Source: Promethearchaeia archaeon (GTDB lineage Archaea > Asgardarchaeota > Lokiarchaeia > Sigyniarchaeales > SOKP01). Taken from it: 64,000 nt of DNA. The position numbers and the translations under genes were made by a program. The stretch is from assembly GCA_029856125.1 (NCBI GenBank), contig JAHQWJ010000014.1:62001-126000 (forward strand), given 5' to 3'. This document shows positions 25,457-34,809 of the stretch, piece by piece. Within the stretch, counting starts at the first letter, position 1. Each line of letters opens with the position of its first letter. Under the pieces are notes generated by a model, which had not been told where the DNA came from, did no database searches, and saw nothing but the letters and a program-made list of their open reading frames with translations.

Positions 25457-25741
25457 TTATAAAGAGCTAAGAATCGCACCAAGTCCTAAAAGAATTAACA
25501 GAACTGCTAACAATGGTAGTATAAAAAGAATAAATACTATACCGAGAATTCCTAAAATAAGACCCGCAATTGCCATTCCCTTACTTTCATCAGCAATAAT
25601 CCCGATAATTCCAAAAACGATGGCCGCTCCTGGTACGTAGTAAATACCATAAGGGAGAGTCGCTAACAAAATCCATGCAAAGAAACCTAATATCCCACAA
25701 ATTAAAGCAATAATCCCAAAAACTTTTCCCATATTATTCAC
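25457..25741 (-). CDS. DUF4190-like small membrane protein
   Basis: A 94-residue protein with three hydrophobic segments and Gly-rich repeats such as GKVFGIIALICGILGFF and GMAIAGLILGILGIVF, the pattern of the DUF4190/DUF4064 membrane proteins. The function is unknown. It lies convergent with the DRTGG gene. Confidence 0.7.
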   Translation of the reverse strand: MNNMGKVFGIIALICGILGFFAWILLATLPYGIYYVPGAAIVFGIIGIIADESKGMAIAGLILGILGIVFILFILPLLAVLLILLGLGAILSSL

Positions 25742-25862
25742 TAAATTTAGTTTTATTAATTTCTATTTAGAGTTTATTGATCTTTAATGAGTGTAAGATC
25801 TATAAAAATCTTAGTATAAAAAAAAGGTTGAAATTGTTAAATTTTAGCTTAAATCTATAAAT

Positions 25863-26555
25863 TTACTGTTCTGATCCACAACTTGGGCAAAATTTTGCTT
25901 CAAACGACATTTTTGTACCACAGTGTGCGCAAAATTGCGGTCTTGAACTATACGCATCTTCTTGTTTTTGGACACTTGTGAGTTCCTTCATTACTTCTGG
26001 AGATTTGATTGATGACTTAACCGAACTAGAAAAATTTTCTTTAATCCTAGAAACATCTTCAACAAGTTGTACAGCACTTTTTCTTTTTTTCGAAAAGCTA
26101 TTAGTTAATACCCAAAAGATAATCATAGCTGGTAGAAGAAATATTATAAAAATTATTGAAAAGATCATGGTGAAAATTGAACCAAACATACCCATATACC
26201 CATAATCTACGGTAAAAATACCTAAAGAATATAAAATTGCTACAACAAACCCAATTGTAACTAAAATAGCAGAAACTAACGATACATAATACATCCAATC
26301 ATTTGACCCTTCTAACATGTTTTCTTCTGTGTTTCTCGATTGGTTAATAACGTAGTTGATCCTTACTTTATTTCCTGTAGTTGTAGATCCAATTACAACA
26401 ATTTTATCTGACGGGCTTAGAGCTGGTCTTTTTTTTGTTGAAAAACAATAATGTAAGTTATTTTGCGAGTCTTCTAACATAAAAGATAAATTACCCGAAT
26501 ACGATTTTGTGAAACTTTTAACTATTCCTTCCAAAACAATTGTCTGTTCAGACAT
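25863..26555 (-). CDS. Membrane protein with N-terminal OB-like domain and C-terminal zinc ribbon
   Basis: A 230-residue protein. Residues 1-75 resemble a small OB-type beta barrel (VLEGIVKSF, NLSFMLEDSQ, DKIVVIGSTT). Two membrane helices follow near 88-110 and 125-155. After a linker, residues 207-230 form a zinc ribbon, CAHCG and CPSCG. The cytoplasmic zinc ribbon plus OB domain might act in binding a partner or nucleic acid at the membrane; this is speculative. Monocistronic. Confidence 0.75.
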   Translation of the reverse strand: MSEQTIVLEGIVKSFTKSYSGNLSFMLEDSQNNLHYCFSTKKRPALSPSDKIVVIGSTTTGNKVRINYVINQSRNTEENMLEGSNDWMYYVSLVSAILVTIGFVVAILYSLGIFTVDYGYMGMFGSIFTMIFSIIFIIFLLPAMIIFWVLTNSFSKKRKSAVQLVEDVSRIKENFSSSVKSSIKSPEVMKELTSVQKQEDAYSSRPQFCAHCGTKMSFEAKFCPSCGSEQ

Positions 26556-26693
26556 TTTCCTTAATCAACTCGAGATTAATATTGAATAAAAGTAAATTAA
26601 TATTTCGTATGGTCTTCATTTATAAGAAATCTTAACTGATATTTAATTTTTACAACTTAAAGTAAGATGTGTTGGAGTAATCATTGTGGATTC

Positions 26694-27269
26694 TTAACTC
26701 TTCCTCTCTCGAAAACCATGTTCGTATAATTTATCTCTAATATTTTTCATTCCGGGACAATCGTCCCAATTTCCTTGATAGTCACATTTACTACAATCCT
26801 TTTTAATGCGGTTTGCTCGAATATAGGCTATTGCTCCAACTAAAAAATTAATTTCTAACAATGTAAGAATTTTTACGATTAATGGGAAAGGTAGCAGAAA
26901 TACGGAAACGAGATGTAATCCTACTCCTATTCCGTTAGAGGCTTTAGAGAATATCTTTAAGAATCGGTACTTGGTTAAACCTATAACACTGAGAATTATA
27001 GGTATAAAAAAGATAAAAGAAATGAGATACATAATGATCAAATTATATATATTTGGTTCTACAAACAATAATGTAAGAATTATAGTGATTATTATCACGG
27101 GGTAGAATGTAAAGCAACCAATACAAAGGCTTCGTTTTCCTACGTGATACACATGGGCTGAGAATTTGTCGCAATTTGGATGGTGGGATAACATCATCGG
27201 TTTAAAATCTGATAAAAGCAAACGGAAACGAGAAAATTTCAACCTTATCTTTTCAAAAAACTCCACCAT
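26694..27269 (-). CDS. DUF2085-like membrane protein
   Basis: A 191-residue protein. The pattern HHPNCDKFSAHVYHVGKRSLCIGCFTFYP (around residues 29-57, shown here as the family cue of H, C and CxxC) resembles DUF2085 proteins. Four hydrophobic segments follow. The C-terminus has CSKCDYQGNWDDCPG, a second possible metal site. Function unknown. Confidence 0.65.
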   Translation of the reverse strand: MVEFFEKIRLKFSRFRLLLSDFKPMMLSHHPNCDKFSAHVYHVGKRSLCIGCFTFYPVIIITIILTLLFVEPNIYNLIIMYLISFIFFIPIILSVIGLTKYRFLKIFSKASNGIGVGLHLVSVFLLPFPLIVKILTLLEINFLVGAIAYIRANRIKKDCSKCDYQGNWDDCPGMKNIRDKLYEHGFRERKS

Positions 27270-27370
27270 AGTTTGTAAAGTATCCTCAATATTTTTTCAG
27301 AAAATAAAATTACTTGAATCCAATCAAAATAAAAAAAAAAAAAATAGATTTTTATAAATAATATTCTAAT

Positions 27371-27583
27371 TTAATCTCTAACTACTAAATAGACGATGCA
27401 GCCTATACATCCTGTCAGCAAAACAATTAATAACCAGACCGCTGCATTCATGTCTCTCTTCTTAGCGTCCTTATATACCCAAATTGCGATAATTACCGCA
27501 ATAATATAAAAAACCGCAACAAGTATTAATGGTAAGAGCAGTAAAAATCCTAATGCCCCAAAATCCGGAATTGTAAATAACAT
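27371..27583 (-). CDS. Small two-helix membrane protein (PLDc_N-like)
   Basis: A 70-residue protein with two hydrophobic helices. The motif VYKDAKKRDMNAAVWLLIVLLTGCIG followed by YLVVRD is the layout of PLDc_N/SHOCT-associated short membrane proteins. No enzymatic part is present. Function unknown. Confidence 0.65.
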   Translation of the reverse strand: MLFTIPDFGALGFLLLLPLILVAVFYIIAVIIAIWVYKDAKKRDMNAAVWLLIVLLTGCIGCIVYLVVRD

Positions 27584-27813
27584 TTTTTTCTGCCTCAGTT
27601 TTGTTTTTTAATACAAATTTTTAAAATTTGTTGTTAATAACATAGTTATTGTGTTATTTAAAGATCTTTATTTCCCAGCAATAACCCATTATTAAACTAA
27701 TTACAATTCTTGAGTTAATAGCAATTATTGCACGTAATTTCTCTTTGATAATATTTTTTTTTAGATTTACCAAAAAAAACTTAAGTATAGAGATGTAATT
27801 AAAGAACAATAAT

Positions 27814-29364
27814 ATGAGAATTAGAAACAATTATTCATTTCGAATCGCGCTACATCTAATTCTAATACTATTCCAGCTACTATTTTGGAATTTCACCATA
27901 GACGATGCGTTTATCTCGTTTAGATACGCTAAAAACCTTTTTCTAAATCAAGAAATGGTATTCAATACAGGTGAAGCTCCTGTTGAAGGCTATTCGAATT
28001 TCTTATGGGTAATATGGATGACGTTAAGTTTCGTATTTAACATAGAAGTTGTCTTTTTTTCCAAAATTTCGGGATTGATATTGTGTCACTTGAGTGTTCT
28101 ACTCCTTTACAAATTAGCTTTTCGAATAAGTAAATCAAAAGATTTAAGTTGTTTAGTAATTCTTTTTTATGTTTTAACTCCAAACATAGCTTTATGGTCT
28201 ATTGGTGGGTTGGAGACTTCATTATTCTCCTGTCTTTTACTTGTATCCGTCTACTTTTTTATTCTAGATGTATCTGTTAGGAAAAATCGTATGATTAAAC
28301 TGTCGCCTTTTTCTTTTCTCTTGTTAAGTTTAACACGCCACGAAGGAGCAGTCTTATTTGCTCTCACATTGATTTTCTTTCTATATTTACTTATCAAGAG
28401 TAATGAAATTAATATAAATAGACGAATACTTCTTCTTTTTTGTTATGGTGGAACATTTATACTTACTTACGCTCCCTATTTTCTATGGAGAATCGCTTAT
28501 TATGATAACATTCTCCCTCATACATTCGTAGCAAAGCAAACGGGTTTTGATTTGCTGTTGTTTACACAGCGAATAATTTTCTATTTACCGTTAATAATCT
28601 TTTTATTACCTACTTTATTAATAATTATGTTTTACTATATTAAACGTTCCGATTATCGGATTAAGGACGTGATTCACCAGTACATTATTCTACTTACGCT
28701 CTCGTTATCGATTATACTACTATTCTTAACGGCCTGGATGCCAGGATTTAGATTTAGCGTACCTGTGATTCCATTAGTCTATTTATTACTACTGAAACCG
28801 CTTAATTTCCTAGAAACTACTTATAGAAATAAATTTAAACTCAACATTTTGTCTAAAAATTTCAATTATATAACTGTTACAATAATCTGCCTCTTGAATT
28901 TCTCACAGGTATTTATGTTCTATCCTTTCGTTGATTTATATGGAGCTGGAATCAAGGAATGTAATATTGTTTTAGGAAAGTGGATTAACGAGAATTCCTT
29001 TAGTAATTCATCACTCGCTATTTGGGATGCCGGAGCTATTCCATTTTATTCTAATATTCGCACAATCGATATATACTCCAATAGTTTACAAGATTTACAC
29101 TTGTATAATAATCCAGAAGATGCAGATTACATTTTAGAGCAAAATGTAACTTTTCTTATATTGAATGACGAATATTTTAGTTACATTAAAGCAGATGTTC
29201 GCTTCCTCAATAATTATCACTTGATCTTATACGCTCAGTTTTATTATGCTGACATCTTCTATAGAAGAGATTATGTCTACCAAATGTATTTATTCAATAA
29301 TTTTAATGTCTCCGAATCAGCAATTAATGATTTGATTAACACTTCTGATAGATTTTATATTTGA
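27814..29364 (+). CDS. GT-C superfamily membrane glycosyltransferase
   Basis: A 516-residue protein with roughly ten membrane segments. The first extracytoplasmic loop contains TIDDAFISFRYAKNL and the conserved GEAPVEGYSNFLW (about 29-68); the acidic DD pair is the metal or catalytic site typical of GT-C enzymes that use polyprenyl-phosphate sugars (ArnT/PMT/arabinofuranosyltransferase-like). The C-terminal 130 residues form a soluble extracytoplasmic domain (VLGKWINENSFSNSSLAIWDAGAIP in part). It probably glycosylates lipids or surface proteins. Donor and acceptor cannot be predicted. Confidence 0.83.
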   Translation: MRIRNNYSFRIALHLILILFQLLFWNFTIDDAFISFRYAKNLFLNQEMVFNTGEAPVEGYSNFLWVIWMTLSFVFNIEVVFFSKISGLILCHLSVLLLYKLAFRISKSKDLSCLVILFYVLTPNIALWSIGGLETSLFSCLLLVSVYFFILDVSVRKNRMIKLSPFSFLLLSLTRHEGAVLFALTLIFFLYLLIKSNEININRRILLLFCYGGTFILTYAPYFLWRIAYYDNILPHTFVAKQTGFDLLLFTQRIIFYLPLIIFLLPTLLIIMFYYIKRSDYRIKDVIHQYIILLTLSLSIILLFLTAWMPGFRFSVPVIPLVYLLLLKPLNFLETTYRNKFKLNILSKNFNYITVTIICLLNFSQVFMFYPFVDLYGAGIKECNIVLGKWINENSFSNSSLAIWDAGAIPFYSNIRTIDIYSNSLQDLHLYNNPEDADYILEQNVTFLILNDEYFSYIKADVRFLNNYHLILYAQFYYADIFYRRDYVYQMYLFNNFNVSESAINDLINTSDRFYI

Positions 29365-29370
29365 AGTAAT

Positions 29371-30183
29371 TTAATCTAATTTTAATCCTTTAATCGGTTT
29401 TCGCGATCGGGGAGGCGCTCGTTTGAAGGTTATATTAGGATAACCAATTATGAAAGCCCCCAAACGCTTGCCTCTAACACCAGCTAATTTCATTATTTTC
29501 TTGTTGTGCTGAGATGCCATCTGAATATAACCGATCCAACACGTACCTAGGCCTAAAGATTGTGCTGCGAGTCTACCGTATGTAATAATAATTCCAATGT
29601 TATGATCCGCAAGTCGCATATCCAGCATGGAAGAAACAATTATCACATGGGGGGCGTCATAGAATAGGGGAATTTCATACTTCTTTTTCAGAGCTATAAA
29701 TGATTTTTCATATTGTGCACCCATGCCAAGAGTATTTAGGATCGTGTCAATTACCATATCTGATAAACTTTTGAGTTTTTCTCGATCAGATACAACCGTG
29801 TACTTTTCATACCTGAGATTGCTGCCTGTTGGAGCATATTGCATCATATCCGTGACTTTTTTCAAAGTGTCTTTCGGGACTTCTTTCTTTTTATAATGTC
29901 TTATAGAACGGTGACCTCTTAGAAATTTATACAGAGTATCAAAAGGTACGATTGAATCGAGTTTTTCAATCCCTTCAAATGTGAACGCTTCATCTCCAAA
30001 ATCTTCGTAAATTATTGCATCTGGCGGACAGACTGCGATACAATGCCCACAAAGGCTACACATATTGTCTAAATCCTCAAAAAGGACCTTCTTCTTGGCT
30101 TCGTCAAAGATAAAAAATCGACACTCTTTAATACATAATCGGCAACCATTACATTTGTCATAATCTATTCCCACAATCGGCAT
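29371..30183 (-). CDS. Ferredoxin-nitroreductase fusion protein
   Basis: A 270-residue protein. Residues 1-60 hold two [4Fe-4S] motifs, CNGCRLCIKEC (about 11-21) and CSLCGHCIAVCPP (about 42-54). Residues about 90-270 are a nitroreductase FMN domain (RSIRHYKKKEVP, YAPTGSNLRYE, and LGLGTCWIGYI). Such fusions transfer electrons from ferredoxin clusters to FMN and are common in anaerobes. The substrate is unknown. Convergent with the GT-C gene (6 bases apart). Confidence 0.92.
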   Translation of the reverse strand: MPIVGIDYDKCNGCRLCIKECRFFIFDEAKKKVLFEDLDNMCSLCGHCIAVCPPDAIIYEDFGDEAFTFEGIEKLDSIVPFDTLYKFLRGHRSIRHYKKKEVPKDTLKKVTDMMQYAPTGSNLRYEKYTVVSDREKLKSLSDMVIDTILNTLGMGAQYEKSFIALKKKYEIPLFYDAPHVIIVSSMLDMRLADHNIGIIITYGRLAAQSLGLGTCWIGYIQMASQHNKKIMKLAGVRGKRLGAFIIGYPNITFKRAPPRSRKPIKGLKLD

Positions 30184-30385
30184 AATTTTCCTTTTTTTGT
30201 ATTTTTATAGAATTGATTAAAGAATAGAATTTCTTAAAATTTTCGGATTAATTATCCAAGTAGTTTGAAATTATAGAGGAAAATCTAAACAAAACTATTT
30301 TTTTTCTTTCATACTATATTCACTAATAAAACTTTTAACTGAATTTTCTCTTTTATTTTTTATTAAATTATAATTTCGCAGAGAT

Positions 30386-31375
30386 ATGACTAAAGAGGAA
30401 GATACTCCTCCTAATCAAATTGGAAGGATTTTAAGCATAGACGTATTTAAAGGGCTAACAATTCTTCTAATGGTTTTTATTAACACTTTTCAGCCTTATG
30501 ATGATGTTCCCGCTTGGTCTAAGCACGCTGGGGAATATGGCTTAACTTATATTGATTTGGTGGCACCTTTTTTTGTATTTATGCTAGCGCTTAATATGAA
30601 AATCTCATATAAACGGCGTGTTGAAAAATTTGGGAAGAAAAGAGCAGCGTTAAGATTTATTCGCAGATTTTTAATTTTCATTGGGATAGGCTTAGTATTA
30701 ACAATATATGTCGATTATAACAGTTTTTATTTTCAATGGGGTACCCTTCAAGTTCTAGGGTTTTCAGGATTAATGGTATTACCTCTACTAGATTTAAAAC
30801 CATTTGTGAAGCTAACCTTTGCCACCATTTTTATGGTTTTACATCAGTTAATTCTTCTTACGCCTGCAAGCGTAATAATTTACGAATCAGTAGAAGGAGG
30901 TATTTTAGCAGTACTTTCATGGGGCTCCATGATGATTTTATCTTCGTTTTTAGCTGAGGGTGTAGGGAATGGTAAGGAACAGGTAAAGCACTATTTCTTG
31001 TATGGCGGGTTCATTTCTCTATTAATTGGGATTGGAACTGGTTTCGTTTTGGGTGTAAGTAGACCCTATATTTCGTTGCCGTATATTTTAATTAGCGTAG
31101 GAGTAGCGTCGTTGCTATATTATCTCTTGTATTTTATATTTGAAGAATGGAAAGTAAATTATAATTTCATTAAAAAAGAGAGGATTTTCAGCGTTGTGGG
31201 GAAGAATGCGTTTATGTTTTATTTAATCCATATATTGATCGCATACACGATTTATTCGATATTCCCTTTCGATACGCCTAGCATCATTATCTTCCCTTTA
31301 GCCATTGTTCATACTGCTTTCATCTGGCTTATGGCGTATTACATGAACAAACTGGAAATGTTTATCGTTATATGA
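30386..31375 (+). CDS. HGSNAT-like (DUF5009) membrane acyltransferase
   Basis: A 329-residue protein with about nine membrane segments. RILSIDVFKGLTILLMVFIN at the N-terminus (about 13-32), then TYIDLVAPFFVFMLALNM, is the conserved start of the DUF5009/heparan-glucosaminide N-acetyltransferase family. The last part (GKNAFMFYLIHILIAYTIY) is also typical of transmembrane acyltransferases. A role in acetylating extracellular or lipid-linked amino sugars is inferred from the family. Confidence 0.85.
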   Translation: MTKEEDTPPNQIGRILSIDVFKGLTILLMVFINTFQPYDDVPAWSKHAGEYGLTYIDLVAPFFVFMLALNMKISYKRRVEKFGKKRAALRFIRRFLIFIGIGLVLTIYVDYNSFYFQWGTLQVLGFSGLMVLPLLDLKPFVKLTFATIFMVLHQLILLTPASVIIYESVEGGILAVLSWGSMMILSSFLAEGVGNGKEQVKHYFLYGGFISLLIGIGTGFVLGVSRPYISLPYILISVGVASLLYYLLYFIFEEWKVNYNFIKKERIFSVVGKNAFMFYLIHILIAYTIYSIFPFDTPSIIIFPLAIVHTAFIWLMAYYMNKLEMFIVI

Positions 31376-31480
31376 TTTGAATATCTTCTCAAAATGTTCA
31401 ATTATATCATAAAGCTTATAAAAAAGAATTGCATAATTGTTATTTGCACTTTTCTTTACATTTACTTCACGGGAAATAAT

Positions 31481-31786
31481 ATGACTATTTTAGAGGAACA
31501 ATTTCTATTGTTTGAAATAGATGAGGAAAAAGAAGATTTTATAGAAATTGAAGTTGAAGATAGTCCTCTATATATGTATTTAGACGCTTCCTCAATCTTC
31601 ATAATTGTAGACCCTATAGATAAAAAGGTCTGGATATTTCATGGCGAGAAAGTTAGTATCAGACAGAAATTTATCGCTGCTCAGAAAGCGCCAAATATTC
31701 GAGATAGATATGGAATCGATTTTAAAATTGTAGCGGTTGATGAGGGAAGCGAACCGCCTGAATTTAAGGAAATCGTAGGTTTATAA
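31481..31786 (+). CDS. Single-domain gelsolin-like protein
   Basis: A 101-residue protein starting at ATG 31481. A longer frame from 31394 would add a 29-residue hydrophobic extension that looks like untranslated leader. The segment SIFIIVDPIDKKVWIFHGEK, a charged helix, then VAVDEGSEPPEFKEIVG follows the gelsolin-domain pattern (xVFIxDxxxxxxVWxGxxA ... VxEGxEPxxFxxxF). Asgard archaea are known to encode gelsolin-type actin regulators. This copy is a single domain without calcium-site certainty. A decayed 3' copy lies at 31880-31945. Confidence 0.68.
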   Translation: MTILEEQFLLFEIDEEKEDFIEIEVEDSPLYMYLDASSIFIIVDPIDKKVWIFHGEKVSIRQKFIAAQKAPNIRDRYGIDFKIVAVDEGSEPPEFKEIVGL

Positions 31787-31879
31787 CAATTTCTTTTCTC
31801 AAAAATTTTCAATAAATTTCTTAATTGTAAGAATCTTAATATGTAGATGTTCTCCTAGTAGTATGGTTGTATGAACTAA

Positions 31880-31945
31880 TTAGCGCGAAAAACAATAGAT
31901 GAAGGAGACGAACCACCCGAATTTAAAGAGATCGTGGGTTCATGA
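31880..31945 (+). pseudogene. Remnant of a duplicated gelsolin-like gene (3' end only)
   Basis: Codons 31892-31945 read TIDEGDEPPEFKEIVGS and stop, nearly identical to the last residues (VDEGSEPPEFKEIVGL) of the gene ending at 31786. An in-frame TAA at 31877 shows that nothing intact precedes it. This is a truncated tandem duplicate. The DNA differs at third positions (GAAGGAGACGAACC versus GAGGGAAGCGAACC), so it is not a very recent copy. Confidence 0.72.
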
Positions 31946-32003
31946 TAAAATCGCTTCAAAATACAATAGTATTAAATGTTTACTGGAATTAATTTCCATT
32001 TAG

Positions 32004-33149
32004 GTGGTTGCTATTAAGAAAAGTTACAAAGTAAGTGTTATTGTTATTATAGCTATAAGTTTGATTTTAGTAATTATGATCTCCCTAATAGTTCTAAATC
32101 TATCGCAAAAGCCTAGCTTTAATCAAATCATGATAGATAATAACTATCAAGAAGCCGGGCGAATTTTTGGGGCTGATGTCGATAACGATGGAGATATTGA
32201 CGTGATTTCAGCATCTCATGGATTAAATCAAATCGCTTGGTGGGAAAATACAGATATGAGTTTTACAAAACATCTTATCGCGAATAGTTTTACTAACGCT
32301 TTCTTCATTAATATCGGTGATGTTGATAAAGACGGTGATATAGATGTTCTAGGAGTAAGCGATTCTGGTGATGAACTTGCGTGGTGGGAAAACAATTACA
32401 CCGTTTTCATTAAACACACATTAGCGTTATCTTATGAGACGCCTACAGGTATAAATTGTTTTGATGTAGATCTTGACAACGATATTGATATTATAAGCAC
32501 TGGTGCCCAAGAAGTTACGTGGTGGGAGAATAATGGTAATCAAACCTTTACAGAACACGAAATTTCGCTAGGATACCCAGAAATTTCTGATGAAGGGCAC
32601 GCTTCAGTTTTCGCAGCTGACTTAGATAATGATAACGATGTAGACATCGTAACAGGGTCTTCGTCTTCAGTTCAAATAGGTGAACTTTGTTGTTGGGAAA
32701 ATAATGGAACTGAAGGCTTTTCAAAACAACAACTTTCAGTAAATTACGGAAGAATTCACGAGCTTTACTCCGTTGATGTTGATAAGGATGGAGATCTTGA
32801 TATTGTTAGCAATTCCGCTACCTTAGATACCGTTGATTGGTTTGAAAACTTGGGAAACTTAACATTTACTAAGCACTTAATATCTTCTAATTTTGGTGGA
32901 CCAAATAGTGCGTTTCCAATTGACATTGACAACGATGGAGATGTCGATATTATTGGTGCAGCTCTGTTAGCCGATAAAATCAGCTGGTTTGAGAATAACG
33001 GATTTCAAGAATTTACTGAACATATTCTAACTAGCAGTTTTAATGGTGCTTCAAGTTGTTCTGCAATAGATCTCAATGGGGATTCGAAAATAGATATTTT
33101 AACAACAGCTTGGAGTGCTTCTGAAGTCGTAGCTTGGATACAATCCTAA
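32004..33149 (+). CDS. Membrane-anchored VCBS/FG-GAP repeat surface protein
   Basis: A 381-residue protein. An N-terminal uncleaved or signal helix (about 10-32) is followed by seven or so repeats of about 45 residues, each with a calcium-loop signature such as DVDNDGDIDVI, DVDKDGDIDVL and DLDNDNDVDIV and the partner motif AWWENN. These form a VCBS/FG-GAP beta-propeller facing outside. The start is GTG. Likely role: adhesion or binding of extracellular partners (inference). Confidence 0.9.
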   Translation: MVAIKKSYKVSVIVIIAISLILVIMISLIVLNLSQKPSFNQIMIDNNYQEAGRIFGADVDNDGDIDVISASHGLNQIAWWENTDMSFTKHLIANSFTNAFFINIGDVDKDGDIDVLGVSDSGDELAWWENNYTVFIKHTLALSYETPTGINCFDVDLDNDIDIISTGAQEVTWWENNGNQTFTEHEISLGYPEISDEGHASVFAADLDNDNDVDIVTGSSSSVQIGELCCWENNGTEGFSKQQLSVNYGRIHELYSVDVDKDGDLDIVSNSATLDTVDWFENLGNLTFTKHLISSNFGGPNSAFPIDIDNDGDVDIIGAALLADKISWFENNGFQEFTEHILTSSFNGASSCSAIDLNGDSKIDILTTAWSASEVVAWIQS

Positions 33150-33157
33150 AAAAAAAT

Positions 33158-33179
33158 TCGTGAAATTAATCTTTCACGA
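33158..33179. terminator. Perfect hairpin between convergent genes
   Basis: TCGTGAAA (33158-33165), a 6-base loop and TTTCACGA (33172-33179) form an 8-bp perfect stem, preceded by an A run (T run on the other strand). It lies between the stop codons of convergent genes at 33149 and 33188 and probably acts on both strands. Confidence 0.6.
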
Positions 33180-33187
33180 TCATGATA

Positions 33188-34240
33188 TTATAGATCATTC
33201 TGTAATGCATCATAAAGCGATTTCGCTATAGTATAGAAGGCATGTTCAACATTTTCACCAGTTTTTGCGCTGGTTTCAATGTATCCTAAATTAAGGTAAC
33301 TCGCAAGATCAGATCCTTTTTCAGATACACTCTCGGTAGATTGGCCAATATCCTTTTTATTTCCAATTATATACCCCGTTAAAGCTGGTCTATCTTTTAA
33401 TTGATTTTGAATATCGAAATGCCAACTTGTAACGCTTTCTAATGAGCTTGGTTTTGATAAATCAAATATAAGGAATAAACCATCAGAACCTAAATAGAAT
33501 TGTTGTCTCATAGTTTGGAACTTTTGCTGACCAGCTATGTCCCAAATAACTAATTGTATGTAAGATTCTTCAATTTGAAATATCTTATCCGAGACGTGGA
33601 CTCCCAGTGTTGGAATATAATGCCTTCGAAACGCGTTATTTGTAAATCTTAATATTAGTGAAGATTTACCAACGGAGGGATCGCCACAAATTATGATTTT
33701 AAATTTATAATTAATTAAATTAGCTTCTTTTATTTTCTGATCAGGAAAAGCTTTCGCATTTTCCTCAGCAATCTCGTTATTTTTGAATTCGTTTAAGATT
33801 TGATTAATAATGAGGGAGAGATTATTTAAAACATCCATAAAATTCTCTCTTGGAGCTTTTGATTTTTGTAAGTGTGCAATTTTTTCAGCCACTTCTTTAA
33901 ATGGAGAATCAAAATGATTCAAATATTTATAAAAGATAACATCGTTAGATTCTTTAAATAATAAAGTAATCGCTCCTTGTCCAATTCCACCTCGTCTCTC
34001 TTCGTCATTCCATTTTACATATTTTATTAAACCTTTTAAATTTAAAGAAGGAAATGGAAGAATTACTAATGATTCTGGAATAAGACCTCTTTCTCCTGAT
34101 AGAACTGTAATTGTTTTGACACTAATATGGATTCTATCTGATAGTGATATATCTCCTAACCATACAAATGGATTTGGCCCAACTTCTTCATCCAATTCGG
34201 TGTATAATATTCCGTGTATTATATTCTGTTTAGCTTCCAT
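33188..34240 (-). CDS. Longin-like domain fused to a Rab-like small GTPase
   Basis: About 350 residues from ATG 34240; the alternative TTG at 34264 adds 8 residues. Residues 1 to about 125 form a longin-like module (IIHGILYTELDEEVGPNP, ITVLSGERG, LVILPFPSL) also found in the GTPases at 42277 and 50654. After a helical linker, residues about 180-350 are a complete Rab/Ras-type G domain: GDPSVGKSS, the switch-I Thr in PTLGV, WDIAGQQKF, GNKKD and ETSAKTGEN. There is no C-terminal cysteine prenylation motif. In eukaryotes longin domains recruit or regulate GTPases; fused here they may self-regulate the switch (inference). Confidence 0.9.
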   Translation of the reverse strand: MEAKQNIIHGILYTELDEEVGPNPFVWLGDISLSDRIHISVKTITVLSGERGLIPESLVILPFPSLNLKGLIKYVKWNDEERRGGIGQGAITLLFKESNDVIFYKYLNHFDSPFKEVAEKIAHLQKSKAPRENFMDVLNNLSLIINQILNEFKNNEIAEENAKAFPDQKIKEANLINYKFKIIICGDPSVGKSSLILRFTNNAFRRHYIPTLGVHVSDKIFQIEESYIQLVIWDIAGQQKFQTMRQQFYLGSDGLFLIFDLSKPSSLESVTSWHFDIQNQLKDRPALTGYIIGNKKDIGQSTESVSEKGSDLASYLNLGYIETSAKTGENVEHAFYTIAKSLYDALQNDL

Positions 34241-34383
34241 TGTAAGGTGTAATAGTATGATCAAAAAATTGAAAATTTCTTAATATAAGTATCGAGTAGA
34301 AATATAAATATTAACGCTTTTTAGATTAAAAAAGTTTTAAGTGTGTCTGAAATACAAATAATGAAGGTTTAAAATAATAAAAT

Positions 34384-34671
34384 TTAATCTTTTATGTTTT
34401 CTAAGAGAGAAATTATCCGATAAATAGTAGTTCGCGAATGAAATGGAATATTTGCATCCTGAGATAAGTCTGTAATCATATACATTACACCACTGGCAAG
34501 AACAGCGGGAGAATCATCTTCACGCTTTAATTCTTCGATCCCTTTTTGAGCTACTCGCTTAATATTTCTTGGAACGCCTCGATCATTAATCATACCAGTA
34601 AGCAGATAATCAACTTTTGAAAAGGTGTCGAGAATTTCTTCGGTAAATTCTGGTCCCCTCGGCATAACCAT
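34384..34671 (-). CDS. UPF0147 family protein
   Basis: A 95-residue all-helical protein. NDRGVPRNIKRVAQKGIEEL and the following DSPAVLASGVMYMITDLSQDANIP are the archaeal UPF0147 pattern. The function is unknown. It is widespread in archaea and here lies between the longin-GTPase and PEP synthase genes on the same strand. Confidence 0.9.
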   Translation of the reverse strand: MVMPRGPEFTEEILDTFSKVDYLLTGMINDRGVPRNIKRVAQKGIEELKREDDSPAVLASGVMYMITDLSQDANIPFHSRTTIYRIISLLENIKD

Positions 34672-34809
34672 CTCACTTTTTAATTTAGTTTAAAAAAATA
34701 ATACTAAAAAACTGTATTACTTGATTTTTTAAATATTAATTAAAATTTAATTTTTTTGATTTTCTAATATAAATAACTAGAGTAGTAGTGATAGAATAGC
34801 GATAAAAAA

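Noticed and set aside
31394..31480. 29-residue hydrophobic N-terminal extension of the gelsolin-like protein
   Set aside because: It looks like an AT-rich promoter and leader read in frame. The domain starts cleanly at ATG 31481.
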